From JAEUIA01 sp034440255 (lineage in GTDB: Bacteria > Planctomycetota > UBA1135 > GCA-002686595): 64,000 bases of DNA. The stretch's first letter is position 1. Every line of letters starts with the position of its first letter. Positions 8,733-17,775 of this stretch are shown piece by piece. The stretch is from positions 1-64,000 of the forward strand of contig JAWXBU010000157.1 of the NCBI GenBank assembly GCA_034440255.1. Reading direction: 5' to 3'. A program made the position numbers and the translations under genes. The notes under the pieces were generated by a model. The model did not search any database and had not been told where the DNA came from. It saw nothing but the letters and a program-made list of their open reading frames with translations.

Positions 8733-9794
8733 CTACTTCGGCGAAGCGTTCGCGCGTCGGCGAATAGCCACTGCGGTTTCGAGCAGACTCTTGCGCATCC
8801 CGGCATCGACGGCAGCACCGGCGGCGAGCGATTCGAGCGCGAGAGCGTGGCGTTCCACTCCGTACTCGCGCACGCTTCTCAGCGACGATTCGCGCGTGTG
8901 TGAGTCGCTGCGCGCTTCGAACAGTTGGAGCAGCGTATCGGCGACCCTGGGTTGCAACGCGGTCGGAACCCCTTGCGCCAAACCCCACAGCGCGCGACCG
9001 CTGTTGTTCACGTCCCCATCGGACAGCGCGGCGATCAGGCGATCGATCACGGCCTCCGACTTGTCGCGCAACGTCGACAACCCGAAGTAGATCGCGTCGT
9101 GTGCATTCCCGAGGTCTGCGCCATTCGACATGTCGAGCAGACGCTTCTCGATCGCCGGCGAAACGTGCGTTCCCCACAGCCCTGAGAACGATTGCCGTAC
9201 GTCGCGACGGTCGTCGCTCGAGATCAGCTTCAGCACTGCGTCGCCGGCAGGACCGATGAGCTCGCCGTCGCTGAACGTCGCGATCACGTGCACCCACTGC
9301 GGCCGCTGAGCTGCATGCACGTCCGAGGACGCCGACAGAATCCGCTCCAGATCGCCTGGTTCGCGACCGACTGCGTCGAGGGCGTACATCGCCGCCAGCT
9401 GCATCGATCCGTCCTTTGCCGTCAGGTGCGGCAGCACGAGTTCTCGAAACGAGTTCTTCTCGAATGTGGCACTGCGGAGTTGATTGAGCGCGATCAGACC
9501 GGCGTGAGCTGGCACGGGATCCGCGCTCTGCAGCGCTGTACGTACCGCCGCGATCGCCGCGTCGCGCTTCGCTACGTCTCGAATTTGAAGACCGTCGTCG
9601 ATCCACGGCTTCGCGAGTTCGAACGCAGCTTGGTTGGATGCGGGTGCGGCACGCCGCTCGGGAAGCTCGGGCTTGGGCGTCACCGGTTTCGTCGGCGTAG
9701 CCTCGACGGAAACGAACGTTTCGGCCTGACGTGAATTCGAACTCTGACACGCGACGGTCGATGCACACAGCAAAAGCAGGCAGAGCTTCTTCAT
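8733..9794 (-). CDS. HEAT-repeat-like lipoprotein
   Basis: A 353-residue exported protein. The N-terminus is a textbook lipoprotein signal with STVAC lipobox (Cys16), followed by a proline-rich linker (about 30-55) and then helical repeats through the rest of the chain (for example the segments starting AHAGLIALNQL, MQLAAMYALDAVG and SLRSVREYG). The alternating helices fit HEAT/ARM-type scaffolds. No enzymatic motif is visible, so it is probably a binding scaffold in the periplasm. It is divergent from the glycosyltransferase gene, with 48 bases between. Confidence 0.8.
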   Translation of the reverse strand: MKKLCLLLLCASTVACQSSNSRQAETFVSVEATPTKPVTPKPELPERRAAPASNQAAFELAKPWIDDGLQIRDVAKRDAAIAAVRTALQSADPVPAHAGLIALNQLRSATFEKNSFRELVLPHLTAKDGSMQLAAMYALDAVGREPGDLERILSASSDVHAAQRPQWVHVIATFSDGELIGPAGDAVLKLISSDDRRDVRQSFSGLWGTHVSPAIEKRLLDMSNGADLGNAHDAIYFGLSTLRDKSEAVIDRLIAALSDGDVNNSGRALWGLAQGVPTALQPRVADTLLQLFEARSDSHTRESSLRSVREYGVERHALALESLAAGAAVDAGMRKSLLETAVAIRRRANASPK

Positions 9795-9842
9795 CGTTGG
9801 CCTCCGAATGCCGAAAGAATGGCTCGCAACCGATGCGACACC

Positions 9843-11138
9843 ATGAGCGCAAGTCTAACCAACCTCGAATCGACCGGCGATCCGCGTGCGCAGATCATGC
9901 AGTCCGGAGCGGAGGACGAACGCGCACGCTCGTTCGGTACTCTGCCCCGATTGAAGATCCTGTTCCTCTCGCAGCGCGTCCCCTATCCGCCGAATCGCGG
10001 GGACAAGATCACGACATGGAGACTCGTCGAGCGCATGAAGCGCAATCACGACGTGCACATCGTGGCGTTCGCCCACGACGAAGCAGACGTCGAGTCAGCG
10101 AACAAGTTGCGTGAGATGGGATTTCCGACGACTGTCATTCCCTACCGTGACAGATGGGCGAAGCTAACGTCGCTTCCGCTGCTCGCGACGAGCACTGCTT
10201 TGACGCTAGGTGTCTATGGATCGAAGGCGCTGCAAGCCGTCGTCGACCGCGAGATCGTCGACTGCGACATGGCGTATGCGTACTCCTCGTCGATGGGTGC
10301 GTTCCTGGAGAAGCACGCATCCACGCCGCGCGTCATGCATTTCGGCGAACTCGACAGCGACAAGTGGCGCCAATACGGTGAACGCACGCGTTTTCCGATG
10401 AGCTGGGTCTATCGCCGCGAGCAGCGCACGCTTCTCGCATTCGAGCAACGTATCGCGCGATCCTTCACGGACAACGTCTTGTGCACACCGCTCGAACAGG
10501 CTGTTTTCGAGCGCGAAATCACCGGCGCGCGCTCGACCGTCCTGCGCAACGGTGTCGACCTCGACTACTTCTCGCCGCGCCCGGCCGCTCGCGAAGCAGC
10601 TCATATCGTCTTCACCGGCGTGATGAACTACTTCCCGAACAGCGACGGATGCGTTTGGTTCGTCAACGAGATCCTGCCGCTCGTTCGACGCGAACATCCC
10701 ACTGCTCGCTTCACGATCATCGGTTCACAGCCGACCCCCGAAGTGACGCAACTGACGAAGATCGACGGCGTGGCCGTCACAGGATTCGTGACGGACACGC
10801 GTGATTTCATCGCGCGTGGCGCCGTGTCCGTCGCTCCGCTGCGCATCGCGCGCGGAATCCAAAACAAAGTGCTCGAAGCCATGGCCATGGGATTGCCGGT
10901 TGTCGGGACAACTTGCGCGACCCAAGGCGTCGACGGAATGGCTGGTCGCGATTACATCGTGAGCGACGACGCGACGGGATTCGCGCGAGCGGTGAGTTCG
11001 CTCCTCGCCGATCCGGACGTTTCCGCGGCACTGGGTTCTCGCGCGCGCTCGTTCGTCGAAGCCAACTACGATTGGGATGTGGTGTTCGAGCCGCTCGACC
11101 AGATCATCGAACGCTGTAGATCGTTGCGCGCTCGGTGA
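9843..11138 (+). CDS. Glycosyltransferase, GT4-like, TIGR03087/exosortase-associated type
   Basis: A 431-residue GT-B fold glycosyltransferase. The N-terminal domain begins LKILFLSQRVPYPPNRGDK, characteristic of a family (TIGR03087) often found with PEP-CTERM/exosortase sugar systems. The C-terminal domain has FTGVMNYFPNSD and the nucleotide-sugar region with GIQNKVLEAMAMGLPVV (conserved E in KVLEAMA). It would transfer sugar from an activated donor at the cytoplasmic face of the membrane during surface polysaccharide synthesis. The ATG at 9843 leaves room for a divergent promoter; an earlier ATG at 9819 is possible. No exosortase or other polysaccharide gene is adjacent. Confidence 0.85.
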   Translation: MSASLTNLESTGDPRAQIMQSGAEDERARSFGTLPRLKILFLSQRVPYPPNRGDKITTWRLVERMKRNHDVHIVAFAHDEADVESANKLREMGFPTTVIPYRDRWAKLTSLPLLATSTALTLGVYGSKALQAVVDREIVDCDMAYAYSSSMGAFLEKHASTPRVMHFGELDSDKWRQYGERTRFPMSWVYRREQRTLLAFEQRIARSFTDNVLCTPLEQAVFEREITGARSTVLRNGVDLDYFSPRPAAREAAHIVFTGVMNYFPNSDGCVWFVNEILPLVRREHPTARFTIIGSQPTPEVTQLTKIDGVAVTGFVTDTRDFIARGAVSVAPLRIARGIQNKVLEAMAMGLPVVGTTCATQGVDGMAGRDYIVSDDATGFARAVSSLLADPDVSAALGSRARSFVEANYDWDVVFEPLDQIIERCRSLRAR

Positions 11139-11175
11139 GCGGGATTCTCGGGGCGGAGAACTACCCCATTGCCCT

Positions 11176-12498
11176 ATGAATTCATTTCCGTCTTGGGGCG
11201 TCCGCGCTTCAGACATGCTCGACGCGCAGTCGAGAAATGCGGGTCGCATTCCAGAACCCGGAACCGAACGCAGCCCACCCTCGATGAGTCACGCACAGAT
11301 TGCCCGCCAAGCCATCGTCGACCGCAATGTGGAGGTGCGCGCTTACGAGCTGCTGTTCCGACGCGGAACCGAGAATGCGGCCGGCACCTTCGACGGCGAC
11401 ACTGCGACCGCCACGGTTGCGATGAACACTCTGCTCGAGCTCGGACTCTACACCGTTGCAGGCGAGCATCCTGTGTTCGTCAATCTGACGCGCGCGTTCT
11501 TCGTCGACGATTTGTACACAGCGCTCCCGCACGAACGCGTCGTGCTCGAAGTCCTCGAGGACATCGAGCCCGACTACGAGTTCATAGCGGCCTTGTCGCG
11601 CGCCAAATGCCGCGGCTATCGCCTCGCGCTCGACGACTACGTGCACAGTGAGCACAAGCGCCCCCTGGTCGATTTGGCCGACGTCATCAAGGTCGACGCG
11701 GCATTGATGGACGATGACGAGCTCCGGCGACACGTCTCGATTCTTCGTCGGCCTGGGCTGCAGCTCCTGGCTGAGAAGATCGAAACACGCGAGCGATTCA
11801 AAGTTGCTTGGGACGCGGGCTACGACCTGTTCCAGGGTTGGTTCTATGCCCAGCCCGATGTCATGAAGCGCAAGAAGCTGGCGGCCAATCGCGCTTCGCT
11901 CATGCAGATCTTGGCTGCACTCGAGGATCCGACAGCGGACTTCGAGAAGATCGGCGCGTTAATCCAGCGTGATTTGGCACTCAGTCACAAGCTGCTGCGC
12001 TATGTGAACTCGGCGGCACTCTCGCTGGCTCAGCGTGTCGACTCGGTGCGCCATGCCTGTACGTTGCTGGGAATCGATCGCGTGCGGTCGATAGCACGGC
12101 TCCTGTTGCTCTCGGAAGTGACCGACAAGCCGCGCGAACTCATGTTGAATGCGCTCAGTCGCGCCCGCCTGTGCCAACTCTTGGCCGGTCGCGGATCCGC
12201 CAAGGACGATCAGAAGTACTTCACCGTCGGCTTATTTTCACTACTCGACGTGTACTTGGACACGACGATGGAAACGCTCTTGAAGGAGATGCCGCTCTCG
12301 GACGAGATCAAAGCGGCTCTGCTGGAGCACCGCGGGCATGCTGGTTCCGCTCTGGATGTTGCGGTCGCCTGTGAACGCGCCGATTGGAACGGCATCGAGA
12401 ATTCGAGTCTGTCTCCAGCGGAACTGCAAAAGCTGTACGTCAGTGCGCTCAACTGGACGCTGCAGGTCGAGCAGTCTCTGGTTGGGATGAAGCGCTGA
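11176..12498 (+). CDS. EAL/HDOD two-domain signalling protein (YuxH type)
   Basis: About 440 residues. The N-terminal half is EAL-like, but the catalytic signature reads YELLFR instead of EAL, the usual degenerate form in YuxH-type proteins, so cyclic-di-GMP hydrolysis is unlikely. The C-terminal half is an HDOD domain (an HD-like helical domain without its metal-binding residues) with the conserved LSHKLLRYVNSA. Such proteins are found in motility, surface-attachment and c-di-GMP-linked signalling, probably as protein-interaction hubs. The ATG at 11176 is chosen because it clears the preceding gene; the ATG at 11284 is also possible. It follows the glycosyltransferase by 37 bases and may be cotranscribed. 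Confidence 0.85.
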   Translation: MNSFPSWGVRASDMLDAQSRNAGRIPEPGTERSPPSMSHAQIARQAIVDRNVEVRAYELLFRRGTENAAGTFDGDTATATVAMNTLLELGLYTVAGEHPVFVNLTRAFFVDDLYTALPHERVVLEVLEDIEPDYEFIAALSRAKCRGYRLALDDYVHSEHKRPLVDLADVIKVDAALMDDDELRRHVSILRRPGLQLLAEKIETRERFKVAWDAGYDLFQGWFYAQPDVMKRKKLAANRASLMQILAALEDPTADFEKIGALIQRDLALSHKLLRYVNSAALSLAQRVDSVRHACTLLGIDRVRSIARLLLLSEVTDKPRELMLNALSRARLCQLLAGRGSAKDDQKYFTVGLFSLLDVYLDTTMETLLKEMPLSDEIKAALLEHRGHAGSALDVAVACERADWNGIENSSLSPAELQKLYVSALNWTLQVEQSLVGMKR

Positions 12499-12634
12499 TC
12501 ACGACGGACTCACGAGTGGGTCGGTGATTCACCAATTCGACTTGCTGAGCGACGAAGGTCGAGCGGCCGCATGACGGTCCTCCGTGACCGAGCAACCGCA
12601 TACGAAGCGATGAAGCGCGTGCCCGGCGGCGTTT

Positions 12635-12775
12635 TCAGCGCTTCGTCGCCCGACACGCGTCACTGCAATACTTGACTTCGGCCCAGACGCGAACCCACTT
12701 CTTGCGCCAACGGAAGGGCCGACCGCACACCGCGCAGACCTTGGTCGGCAGGTCCTTCTTCTTGACTCCGCGCAC
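12635..12775 (-). CDS. DUF2256-type small zinc-binding protein
   Basis: A 46-residue protein starting at a GTG (12773-12775). Its start MRGVKKKDLPTKVC, the CAVCGRPF segment, the tryptophan/lysine-rich RWRKKW and the final YCSDACR match the DUF2256 family closely. Four cysteines in two CxxC/CxxxC pairs probably bind one zinc. The family is widespread and of unknown function; a nucleic-acid-binding role is only a guess. The flanking spaces (12499-12634 and 12776-12910) hold nothing else I recognise. Confidence 0.85.
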   Translation of the reverse strand: MRGVKKKDLPTKVCAVCGRPFRWRKKWVRVWAEVKYCSDACRATKR

Positions 12776-12910
12776 GCTTCGAAGTGTTTGGTCCGGGGAT
12801 CGGCCGATGCTCGTTCACGAATTCGGCGTCCAGGGATGAGCCATAGACGTATCGATTGGGGTTCCGCCTACCTACGCTTCGAGTCGGCCGTCGGATGCGA
12901 GGATTCGCCC

Positions 12911-13471
12911 ATGACCAGTCTCATCTCAGTGCACGAGCCGGTGTCCGCAGCCGTGCTCGATCTTCCCATCGCGGGCGTGCGCTTGAGCGGGCGAACTCTG
13001 CGCGAGGAGCTCCAAGGTTCGGTGTGCCTGCTCGTCTTTCTCCGTCATTTCGGTTGAACGTTTTGCCGCGAACTCGTTCGCGACCTGCGCCGTGCGCGCG
13101 GGTGGATCGATGGAATGCCTCGCTCCTTGTTCATCACGATGGGAACAGTAGAGCAGTGCGAGCACTTCTTCGCTCGCTTCGACGACGAAGCCAGAGCGAT
13201 AGCGGATCCCACTGCGGCCTTGTACGGTGCGTTCGGACTGGAGCGCGCGACACTGAGTCGTTTGCTCGCACCGAATGTGGTCGCTGCGGGGTTGCTCGCG
13301 ACACTCAAGGGCAATTTCGTCGGCATTCCGGTGGGTGACATCATGCGCATGCCGGGGACTTTCCTCGTCAAAGACGACATCATTCGGTGGAAGTTCATCG
13401 GAGAGCACGCTGGCGATCATCCCGACCTCGACGTTGTTGCTCAGCGGGCGAGTGAAATGAGAACAGCATGA
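12911..13471 (+). CDS. Peroxiredoxin-like (AhpC/TSA) selenoprotein with in-frame TGA (Sec49, UxxC)
   Basis: A 186-residue cytoplasmic-looking protein read through a TGA at 13055-13057. GAGG at 12899-12902 lies 8 bases before the chosen ATG. The stretch before the TGA ends LLVFLRHFG and the codons after it read TFCRELVRDL. In this AhpC/TSA branch the conserved string is FLRHFG-C-x-x-C-RE, so the TGA falls exactly on the first active-site cysteine, giving Sec49-Thr-Phe-Cys52. The frame then stays open for 137 codons with the expected thioredoxin-fold C-terminus (GTFLVKDDIIRW). A six-base-pair hairpin follows the TGA. It probably reduces peroxides or disulfides. An ordinary caller would report two fragments, the second from about 13115. 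The next gene overlaps by ATGA. Confidence 0.9.
13067..13082 (+). promoter_or_regulatory. bSECIS-like hairpin after the TGA of the peroxiredoxin-like selenoprotein
   Basis: CGCGAA (13067-13072) and TTCGCG (13077-13082) form a perfect 6-bp stem closing the loop CTCG. The loop begins 16 bases after the TGA, the same distance as in the other selenoprotein gene of this window. The usual preference for a G among the first two loop bases is not met, so SelB recognition is inferred from position and stability only. Confidence 0.5.
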
Positions 13472-14031
13472 AGAAGCGTAGATGGATCTACTTCGTCCTT
13501 TCAGCAGTTCTCGTGCTCGTCGTCATCTCGTCCATGCTCAGCTCGTGCGCCACTCGCAACGTCGATCCAACGGGTCGTCGTTTTCCCACTGTGAAGGCTC
13601 GATCTCTGAGCGGTGAGTCCCGCGAACTTCCGGGCGATCTAGCCGGCGAACCAGCAATATTGATCATCGGCTACGTCCAAGGCGCGCAGTTCGACATCGA
13701 TCGGTGGATCATGGGTTTGATGCAGGTGAAGTCCACGGTGCGCATTCTCGAAGTGCCCACCATCGATGGGATCGTGCCCACGCTGATCTCGTCGTGGATC
13801 GATTCGGGTATGAAGAGCGGGATCCCTTCCGAAGATTGGCCTGCTGTCGTGACCGTCTATGGAAACGAGGCGTCGCACATCGTCGCTGCAACCGGCAACG
13901 AGCAGCCGCGAAATGCGCGCGTCCTCTTGATCGACGCAGAGGGTCGGGTCGTTTGGTTCCACGATCGAGGGTTCTCACCCGCACAGTTGATGGCATTGGA
14001 TGCGTTGGCGCGCGAGCTCTCGAATTCTTGA
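13468..14031 (+). CDS. Thioredoxin-fold lipoprotein coupled to the selenoprotein
   Basis: A 187-residue protein with a strong N-terminal hydrophobic segment and lipobox-like LSSC (Cys27), so a probable membrane-anchored lipoprotein. The rest has the strand pattern of an AhpC/thioredoxin-like fold: PAILIIGYVQGAQFDID, then WPAVVTVYGN and ARVLLIDAEGRVVWFHDRG near the end. No CxxC or UxxC motif is present, so it is probably not a classical thiol oxidoreductase. The ATGA overlap with the selenoprotein stop implies coupled translation and perhaps a shared redox task across the membrane. Confidence 0.75.
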   Translation: MKKRRWIYFVLSAVLVLVVISSMLSSCATRNVDPTGRRFPTVKARSLSGESRELPGDLAGEPAILIIGYVQGAQFDIDRWIMGLMQVKSTVRILEVPTIDGIVPTLISSWIDSGMKSGIPSEDWPAVVTVYGNEASHIVAATGNEQPRNARVLLIDAEGRVVWFHDRGFSPAQLMALDALARELSNS

Positions 14032-14135
14032 AGAGCTTCTTGGTGTAACTCTTGGCGCCGTCGAACTCGCGCATCGGCGCACGCCGTCCCTGGCCTTCGC
14101 GCTGTGCAGGCCCGAGTTATGATCGTGTCGTGCCT

Positions 14136-14594
14136 ATGAAACGGACGTCCAGGATCGTGGCTGCCAAGCGACCCACACTCGGCCTTTCCACTGAGGAAAG
14201 AGCCGCTTTCCGCGCCGCCAAGCTAACGGCACGCGACGTCGAGGCGTCCGGCGGAGAGGATTTGCATCGACGACTGTGCAGCACCGTTTCACGTGCCCGC
14301 TGCGACGAACTCGCGGCGCTGGCCGACTTCCAGCGCTTGGGTTCAGTGGGCCTGGAGACAGCTCGAAATTTCATCGCGTTGGGATTTGCTTGCGTGGCTG
14401 ATTTGAAGGGCCAGGATCCGCGGGAGCTCCATGCGCGGATGTGCGAACTCACCAAGTCACACCATGACCCCTGTGTCGAGGACGCTTTCCGTTGCGCGAT
14501 CGCGCAGGTTGAGGATCCAAGTCTCCCGGTCGAACTGCGCGACTGGTGGCACTGGACGAAAGTGCGTGGTCAGCCGATGAGCGCCCGGCCTTGA
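14136..14594 (+). CDS. Helix-hairpin-helix protein, Cdd1/pathogenicity-locus family
   Basis: About 152 residues. The central part (LADFQRLGSVGLETARNFIA and VADLKGQDPRELHARMC) is a helix-hairpin-helix unit, and the end, with FRCAIAQVEDP and LRDWWHWTKVRG, matches the Cdd1 family (pathogenicity locus, PF11731). Members are small putative nucleic-acid-binding proteins of unknown role. The first 50 residues are basic. The ATG at 14136 is preferred over earlier in-frame codons, which add a low-quality arginine-rich leader; a GTG at 14130 is close. It is convergent with the phospholipase gene, 15 bases apart. Confidence 0.8.
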   Translation: MKRTSRIVAAKRPTLGLSTEERAAFRAAKLTARDVEASGGEDLHRRLCSTVSRARCDELAALADFQRLGSVGLETARNFIALGFACVADLKGQDPRELHARMCELTKSHHDPCVEDAFRCAIAQVEDPSLPVELRDWWHWTKVRGQPMSARP

Positions 14595-14609
14595 AGAACT
14601 CCCACCTTC

Positions 14610-15821
14610 TCAGCGCACCAATCCGACGCCGATTCTCAATCCGTCCGTGTATTCGTCGTAGGTGATCAGGCTCTCGCCGTAGCCACTGAACCACTGCAAC
14701 TGCAAATACATGTCGAAATTGCCGTCGCCGATCGCACGCAGTGGATAGGTCAAATCGAATTGCATGCTGCCATGCTCGCCTGCGGAGCCCAACCGACCCA
14801 GCGCCCCTGCTTGAAATCCGTCGGCCCAGCCCGCCGAAATGCGTAGATCGCAGTAGCCGCGAAACTCCTCGATGTCCGTGTTGTTCTCTTGGCCGCTGAA
14901 ATAGGTATAGAATTTAGGCGCCACTTGCGTCGAGAAGCCCTTGGCATCACCGAAGTGCAGCACCGGACGTATGTACGCCATGTTGATCGAGCGCGAGTCG
15001 AGGCCATCCTGCCCGTTCGATTCGTGCTGGACGCCGACCTGCAAACCGACCTGTTCGATGAACGGCAGCTTCAACCAATCCACTTGATCGTTCGACCAAG
15101 CCAATTCCGGTTTGTAGTTCGTGTCGGTGAACGGTTTGGATCGACCTTCGATGTCCCACAAGCCAGATTGCGTGTAGCCCAGGAACAGCCCCGCCAGCAA
15201 AGGGACCTGTGAGGCCCACGGTCCCTCGGGATTGAAAATCTGGTACTGGAAACTGAATTGGAATTTGACGCCGGGTCTGTCCGTTCCGGCGATGAAGTAC
15301 ATCGGCTCGTAAGGATGAAAGCGTTGCAGAGCCGCTTCAGCGAAACGAAATCCGCCCGGAGCCGGCGCAACGGCTCGAGGATCTCGAGGCGCATTGGAAT
15401 CCTCATCGTGCTTGGGCGACTTGACTTCGTCCTTGGGATCGACGGCCGCAATGTCGATGACCGTCGGCGCACCCGCCATGCGAACCAGCTGCAGGACGAC
15501 CCGACCCGATAGCTCGCCCGGCAGATTGAGCTCGTATTCGACGAACACGGTTTCGCCTGCAGCCAGGGAACTCGCGCGCGTCCAATCGCCTTTGCGCGAC
15601 AACGCGGCCGGCGAGCGACTCAGCGGCGTGACGAGTTCGGCGTCGATCTGCACGGGCGGTGTGAATGCGATGCTCTCCGCGCTGCCGTTGCGGAAGAACG
15701 CGCCCACGTCGACACGCGAGCCAGCCTCGACGACGACGGTCGGCGGGGAGAGCGAGATGACGGGGCCGACCTGAGCTTCTTGCGGAGCGATGAACACTGA
15801 GATCAAAAGTGCAGCCAGCAT
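14610..15821 (-). CDS. pldA: Outer-membrane phospholipase A with N-terminal beta domain
   Basis: A 403-residue exported protein. A signal peptide (about 1-16) is followed by an Ig-like beta domain (about 20-125), a charged linker (about 128-155) and an OMPLA beta-barrel (about 160-403). The barrel shows family landmarks LFLGYTQSGLWDIEGRSKPF and DTNYKPELAW. The active-site string QHESNGQDG gives His266 and Ser268, and SRSIN gives Asn280; the spacings (2 and 14 residues) equal those of the E. coli catalytic His142-Ser144-Asn156. It hydrolyses phospholipid acyl chains in the outer membrane, usually as a calcium-dependent dimer. The extra N-terminal domain is absent from the E. coli enzyme. Confidence 0.9.
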   Translation of the reverse strand: MLAALLISVFIAPQEAQVGPVISLSPPTVVVEAGSRVDVGAFFRNGSAESIAFTPPVQIDAELVTPLSRSPAALSRKGDWTRASSLAAGETVFVEYELNLPGELSGRVVLQLVRMAGAPTVIDIAAVDPKDEVKSPKHDEDSNAPRDPRAVAPAPGGFRFAEAALQRFHPYEPMYFIAGTDRPGVKFQFSFQYQIFNPEGPWASQVPLLAGLFLGYTQSGLWDIEGRSKPFTDTNYKPELAWSNDQVDWLKLPFIEQVGLQVGVQHESNGQDGLDSRSINMAYIRPVLHFGDAKGFSTQVAPKFYTYFSGQENNTDIEEFRGYCDLRISAGWADGFQAGALGRLGSAGEHGSMQFDLTYPLRAIGDGNFDMYLQLQWFSGYGESLITYDEYTDGLRIGVGLVR

Positions 15822-15928
15822 GCTGCGTGAGCATATGCGGTGCCGACCGACGTTGGTCCTCGAACTGTGTTTCCGTTTGCTCTGCGCGCGATTCTCCGTC
15901 CCGAACGCGACGTTACACTCGAGGCCGG

Positions 15929-17761
15929 ATGTTGAAGCGCCTCGGTCTGTGCGTCGTGCTGATCGCGCTCGTCGTCGTGGGCTTTTGGCCTGCGTTTCGT
16001 GCAGAGTTCGTCGCTTGGGACGACGATCGGAACTTCCTTCAAAACATCCACTACCGCGGCTTGGCGTTCGAGAACCTGCGTTGGATGTTCACGACCTTCC
16101 ACATGGGGCCGTACCAACCGTTCGCGTGGTTGACGCTAGGCTTCGATCACACGCTCTTCGGAATGGATCCGCGCGGCTATCACGCGATGAACGTGGCGTG
16201 GCACGCAGCGACCGTCGTCCTGTTCTTCTTCTTGGCGCGCGTGCTGCTCGAGAGTGCGCGCCCGTCATGGGGCGAGCGAATGCGCGATGGGCTCGCGTTC
16301 GTGGCAGCCCTCGCGTTCGGGTTACATCCCCTGCGCGTCGAGTCGGTTGCGTGGGTCACCGAACGACGCGATGTCGTGTCGGGCGCATTCTGCGTCGCGA
16401 CGGCTCTCGCTTGGATCGTTTACGCGCGTAGTTCGGATCGCCGAGGGCGCAAGTACGCGACAGCTCTGACACTGTTCGCGTGTGCGCTCCTCTCGAAGGC
16501 CAGCGTCGTCACGCTGCCGATCGTTTTCTTCGTGCTCGATGTGTGGCCGTTGAAACGATGGGCCGGTGATCACAAGCGCCTGGTACTCGAGAAGTTGCCC
16601 TTCCTCGCGCTGTCGGGGATCTTCTCGATCATCGCGATCGTAGGTCAGAGTTCCACCGGCACTGCGCTGCGAGCGCTCGCCGATCACGGCCTCGGCCGCC
16701 GTGTGGCCCAAGCGTCCTACGCTGCTGTGTTCCAGACAGGAAAGACGCTGTTTCCTGCTGATTTGAGCCCGATTTACGACATGCCGAGCCCGTTCGTCGC
16801 GACGGAAGCGCGCTTCTTGATCGCGATCACGATCGTCGTCGCCGCAAGCACTCTCGCATTCTTCCTGCGCCGCTCATGGCCCGCCGCGAGCTGGAGTTGG
16901 TTCGCCTTCCTCGTGCTGCTCGCGCCCGTCAGCGGCCTCGTATCGACCGGACCACAGCTCGTCGCCGATCGCTACAGCTATCTCGCGTGCATGCCCTTCG
17001 CTCTTCTCTTCGCTGGCTCGATCGGGTTGGCGATCGAGACGAAAAGTGCACGCATCCCGGGCATCGCGATCGCGATCGTTGCATGCTCGATGCTCGTGTT
17101 CGCATCGCGTAGTCAAACGCAACACTGGCGCTCGTCGATGACGCTGTGGGAGCGTGCGTATGCCGTCGATCCGCAGAGCGCCGTCGCGTGCGATCACTTG
17201 GGAAACGTTCGCGTCGAGCAGAGCCAAGCGCCGGGAGTGGACGTACCGACGCGACTGCGCTTGCTCGACGAAGCGATCGCGTTGTACGTTCGAGCACAAG
17301 AATTGGCGCCGCACCCCAATCACTTTTTCAACATCGGCGGTGCCTTGATCGAGTACTCGGCGCTCGTCCCCGAGCGACGCACTCAGGAGCTCGAGCTCGC
17401 CGCACAGACCATGAAACAAGGTCTGGACTTCGCCGCGGAAACGACCGGCGTCGAACCCAAGTGGCGCGTCATGTTCGCGTCGGCACTCGTCGAGCTGAAG
17501 CGTCACGACGAAGCGCGCTTCGAGCTCGATCGAGTCTTGCGCGACGATCCCGATCACATAGCGGCGCTGCAGTGGTCCGCGCGTGTCGCGTTCGAAACGC
17601 AGCGCGTCGAAGAAGGTCTGGCCATGCTGCGTCGCACGACCGAGCTCGACCCTGAGAATCCGCGCGTGTGGTCGATTTTGGCCGCGATGTGCGCTGAATT
17701 GGGCCGCGCGGGAGAGGCCGAATCCGTTCGCCGGCGGGCTCAGGACTTGCGGTCTCGCTGA
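15929..17761 (+). CDS. TMTC-like GT-C glycosyltransferase with C-terminal TPR domain
   Basis: A 610-residue polytopic membrane protein. The start ATG opens a hydrophobic helix, and the first luminal loop carries FVAWDDDRNF, the acidic motif typical of GT-C/protein O-mannosyltransferase-like enzymes. Further family landmarks are LHPLRVESVAWVTERRDV and, later, DRYSYLACMPF. About ten membrane segments precede a soluble C-terminal region (about 410-610) of TPR-like repeats, as in TMTC proteins. It probably moves a sugar from a lipid-linked donor to periplasmic proteins or glycans. It is divergent from pldA, with about 107 bases between the starts. Confidence 0.85.
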   Translation: MLKRLGLCVVLIALVVVGFWPAFRAEFVAWDDDRNFLQNIHYRGLAFENLRWMFTTFHMGPYQPFAWLTLGFDHTLFGMDPRGYHAMNVAWHAATVVLFFFLARVLLESARPSWGERMRDGLAFVAALAFGLHPLRVESVAWVTERRDVVSGAFCVATALAWIVYARSSDRRGRKYATALTLFACALLSKASVVTLPIVFFVLDVWPLKRWAGDHKRLVLEKLPFLALSGIFSIIAIVGQSSTGTALRALADHGLGRRVAQASYAAVFQTGKTLFPADLSPIYDMPSPFVATEARFLIAITIVVAASTLAFFLRRSWPAASWSWFAFLVLLAPVSGLVSTGPQLVADRYSYLACMPFALLFAGSIGLAIETKSARIPGIAIAIVACSMLVFASRSQTQHWRSSMTLWERAYAVDPQSAVACDHLGNVRVEQSQAPGVDVPTRLRLLDEAIALYVRAQELAPHPNHFFNIGGALIEYSALVPERRTQELELAAQTMKQGLDFAAETTGVEPKWRVMFASALVELKRHDEARFELDRVLRDDPDHIAALQWSARVAFETQRVEEGLAMLRRTTELDPENPRVWSILAAMCAELGRAGEAESVRRRAQDLRSR

Positions 17762-17775
17762 GCCGAAGGAGTGCG

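Noticed and set aside
8422..9852. 476-codon minus-strand frame overlapping the HEAT lipoprotein
   Set aside because: Same strand but another frame; it lacks a signal peptide and is arginine/serine-rich shadow sequence.
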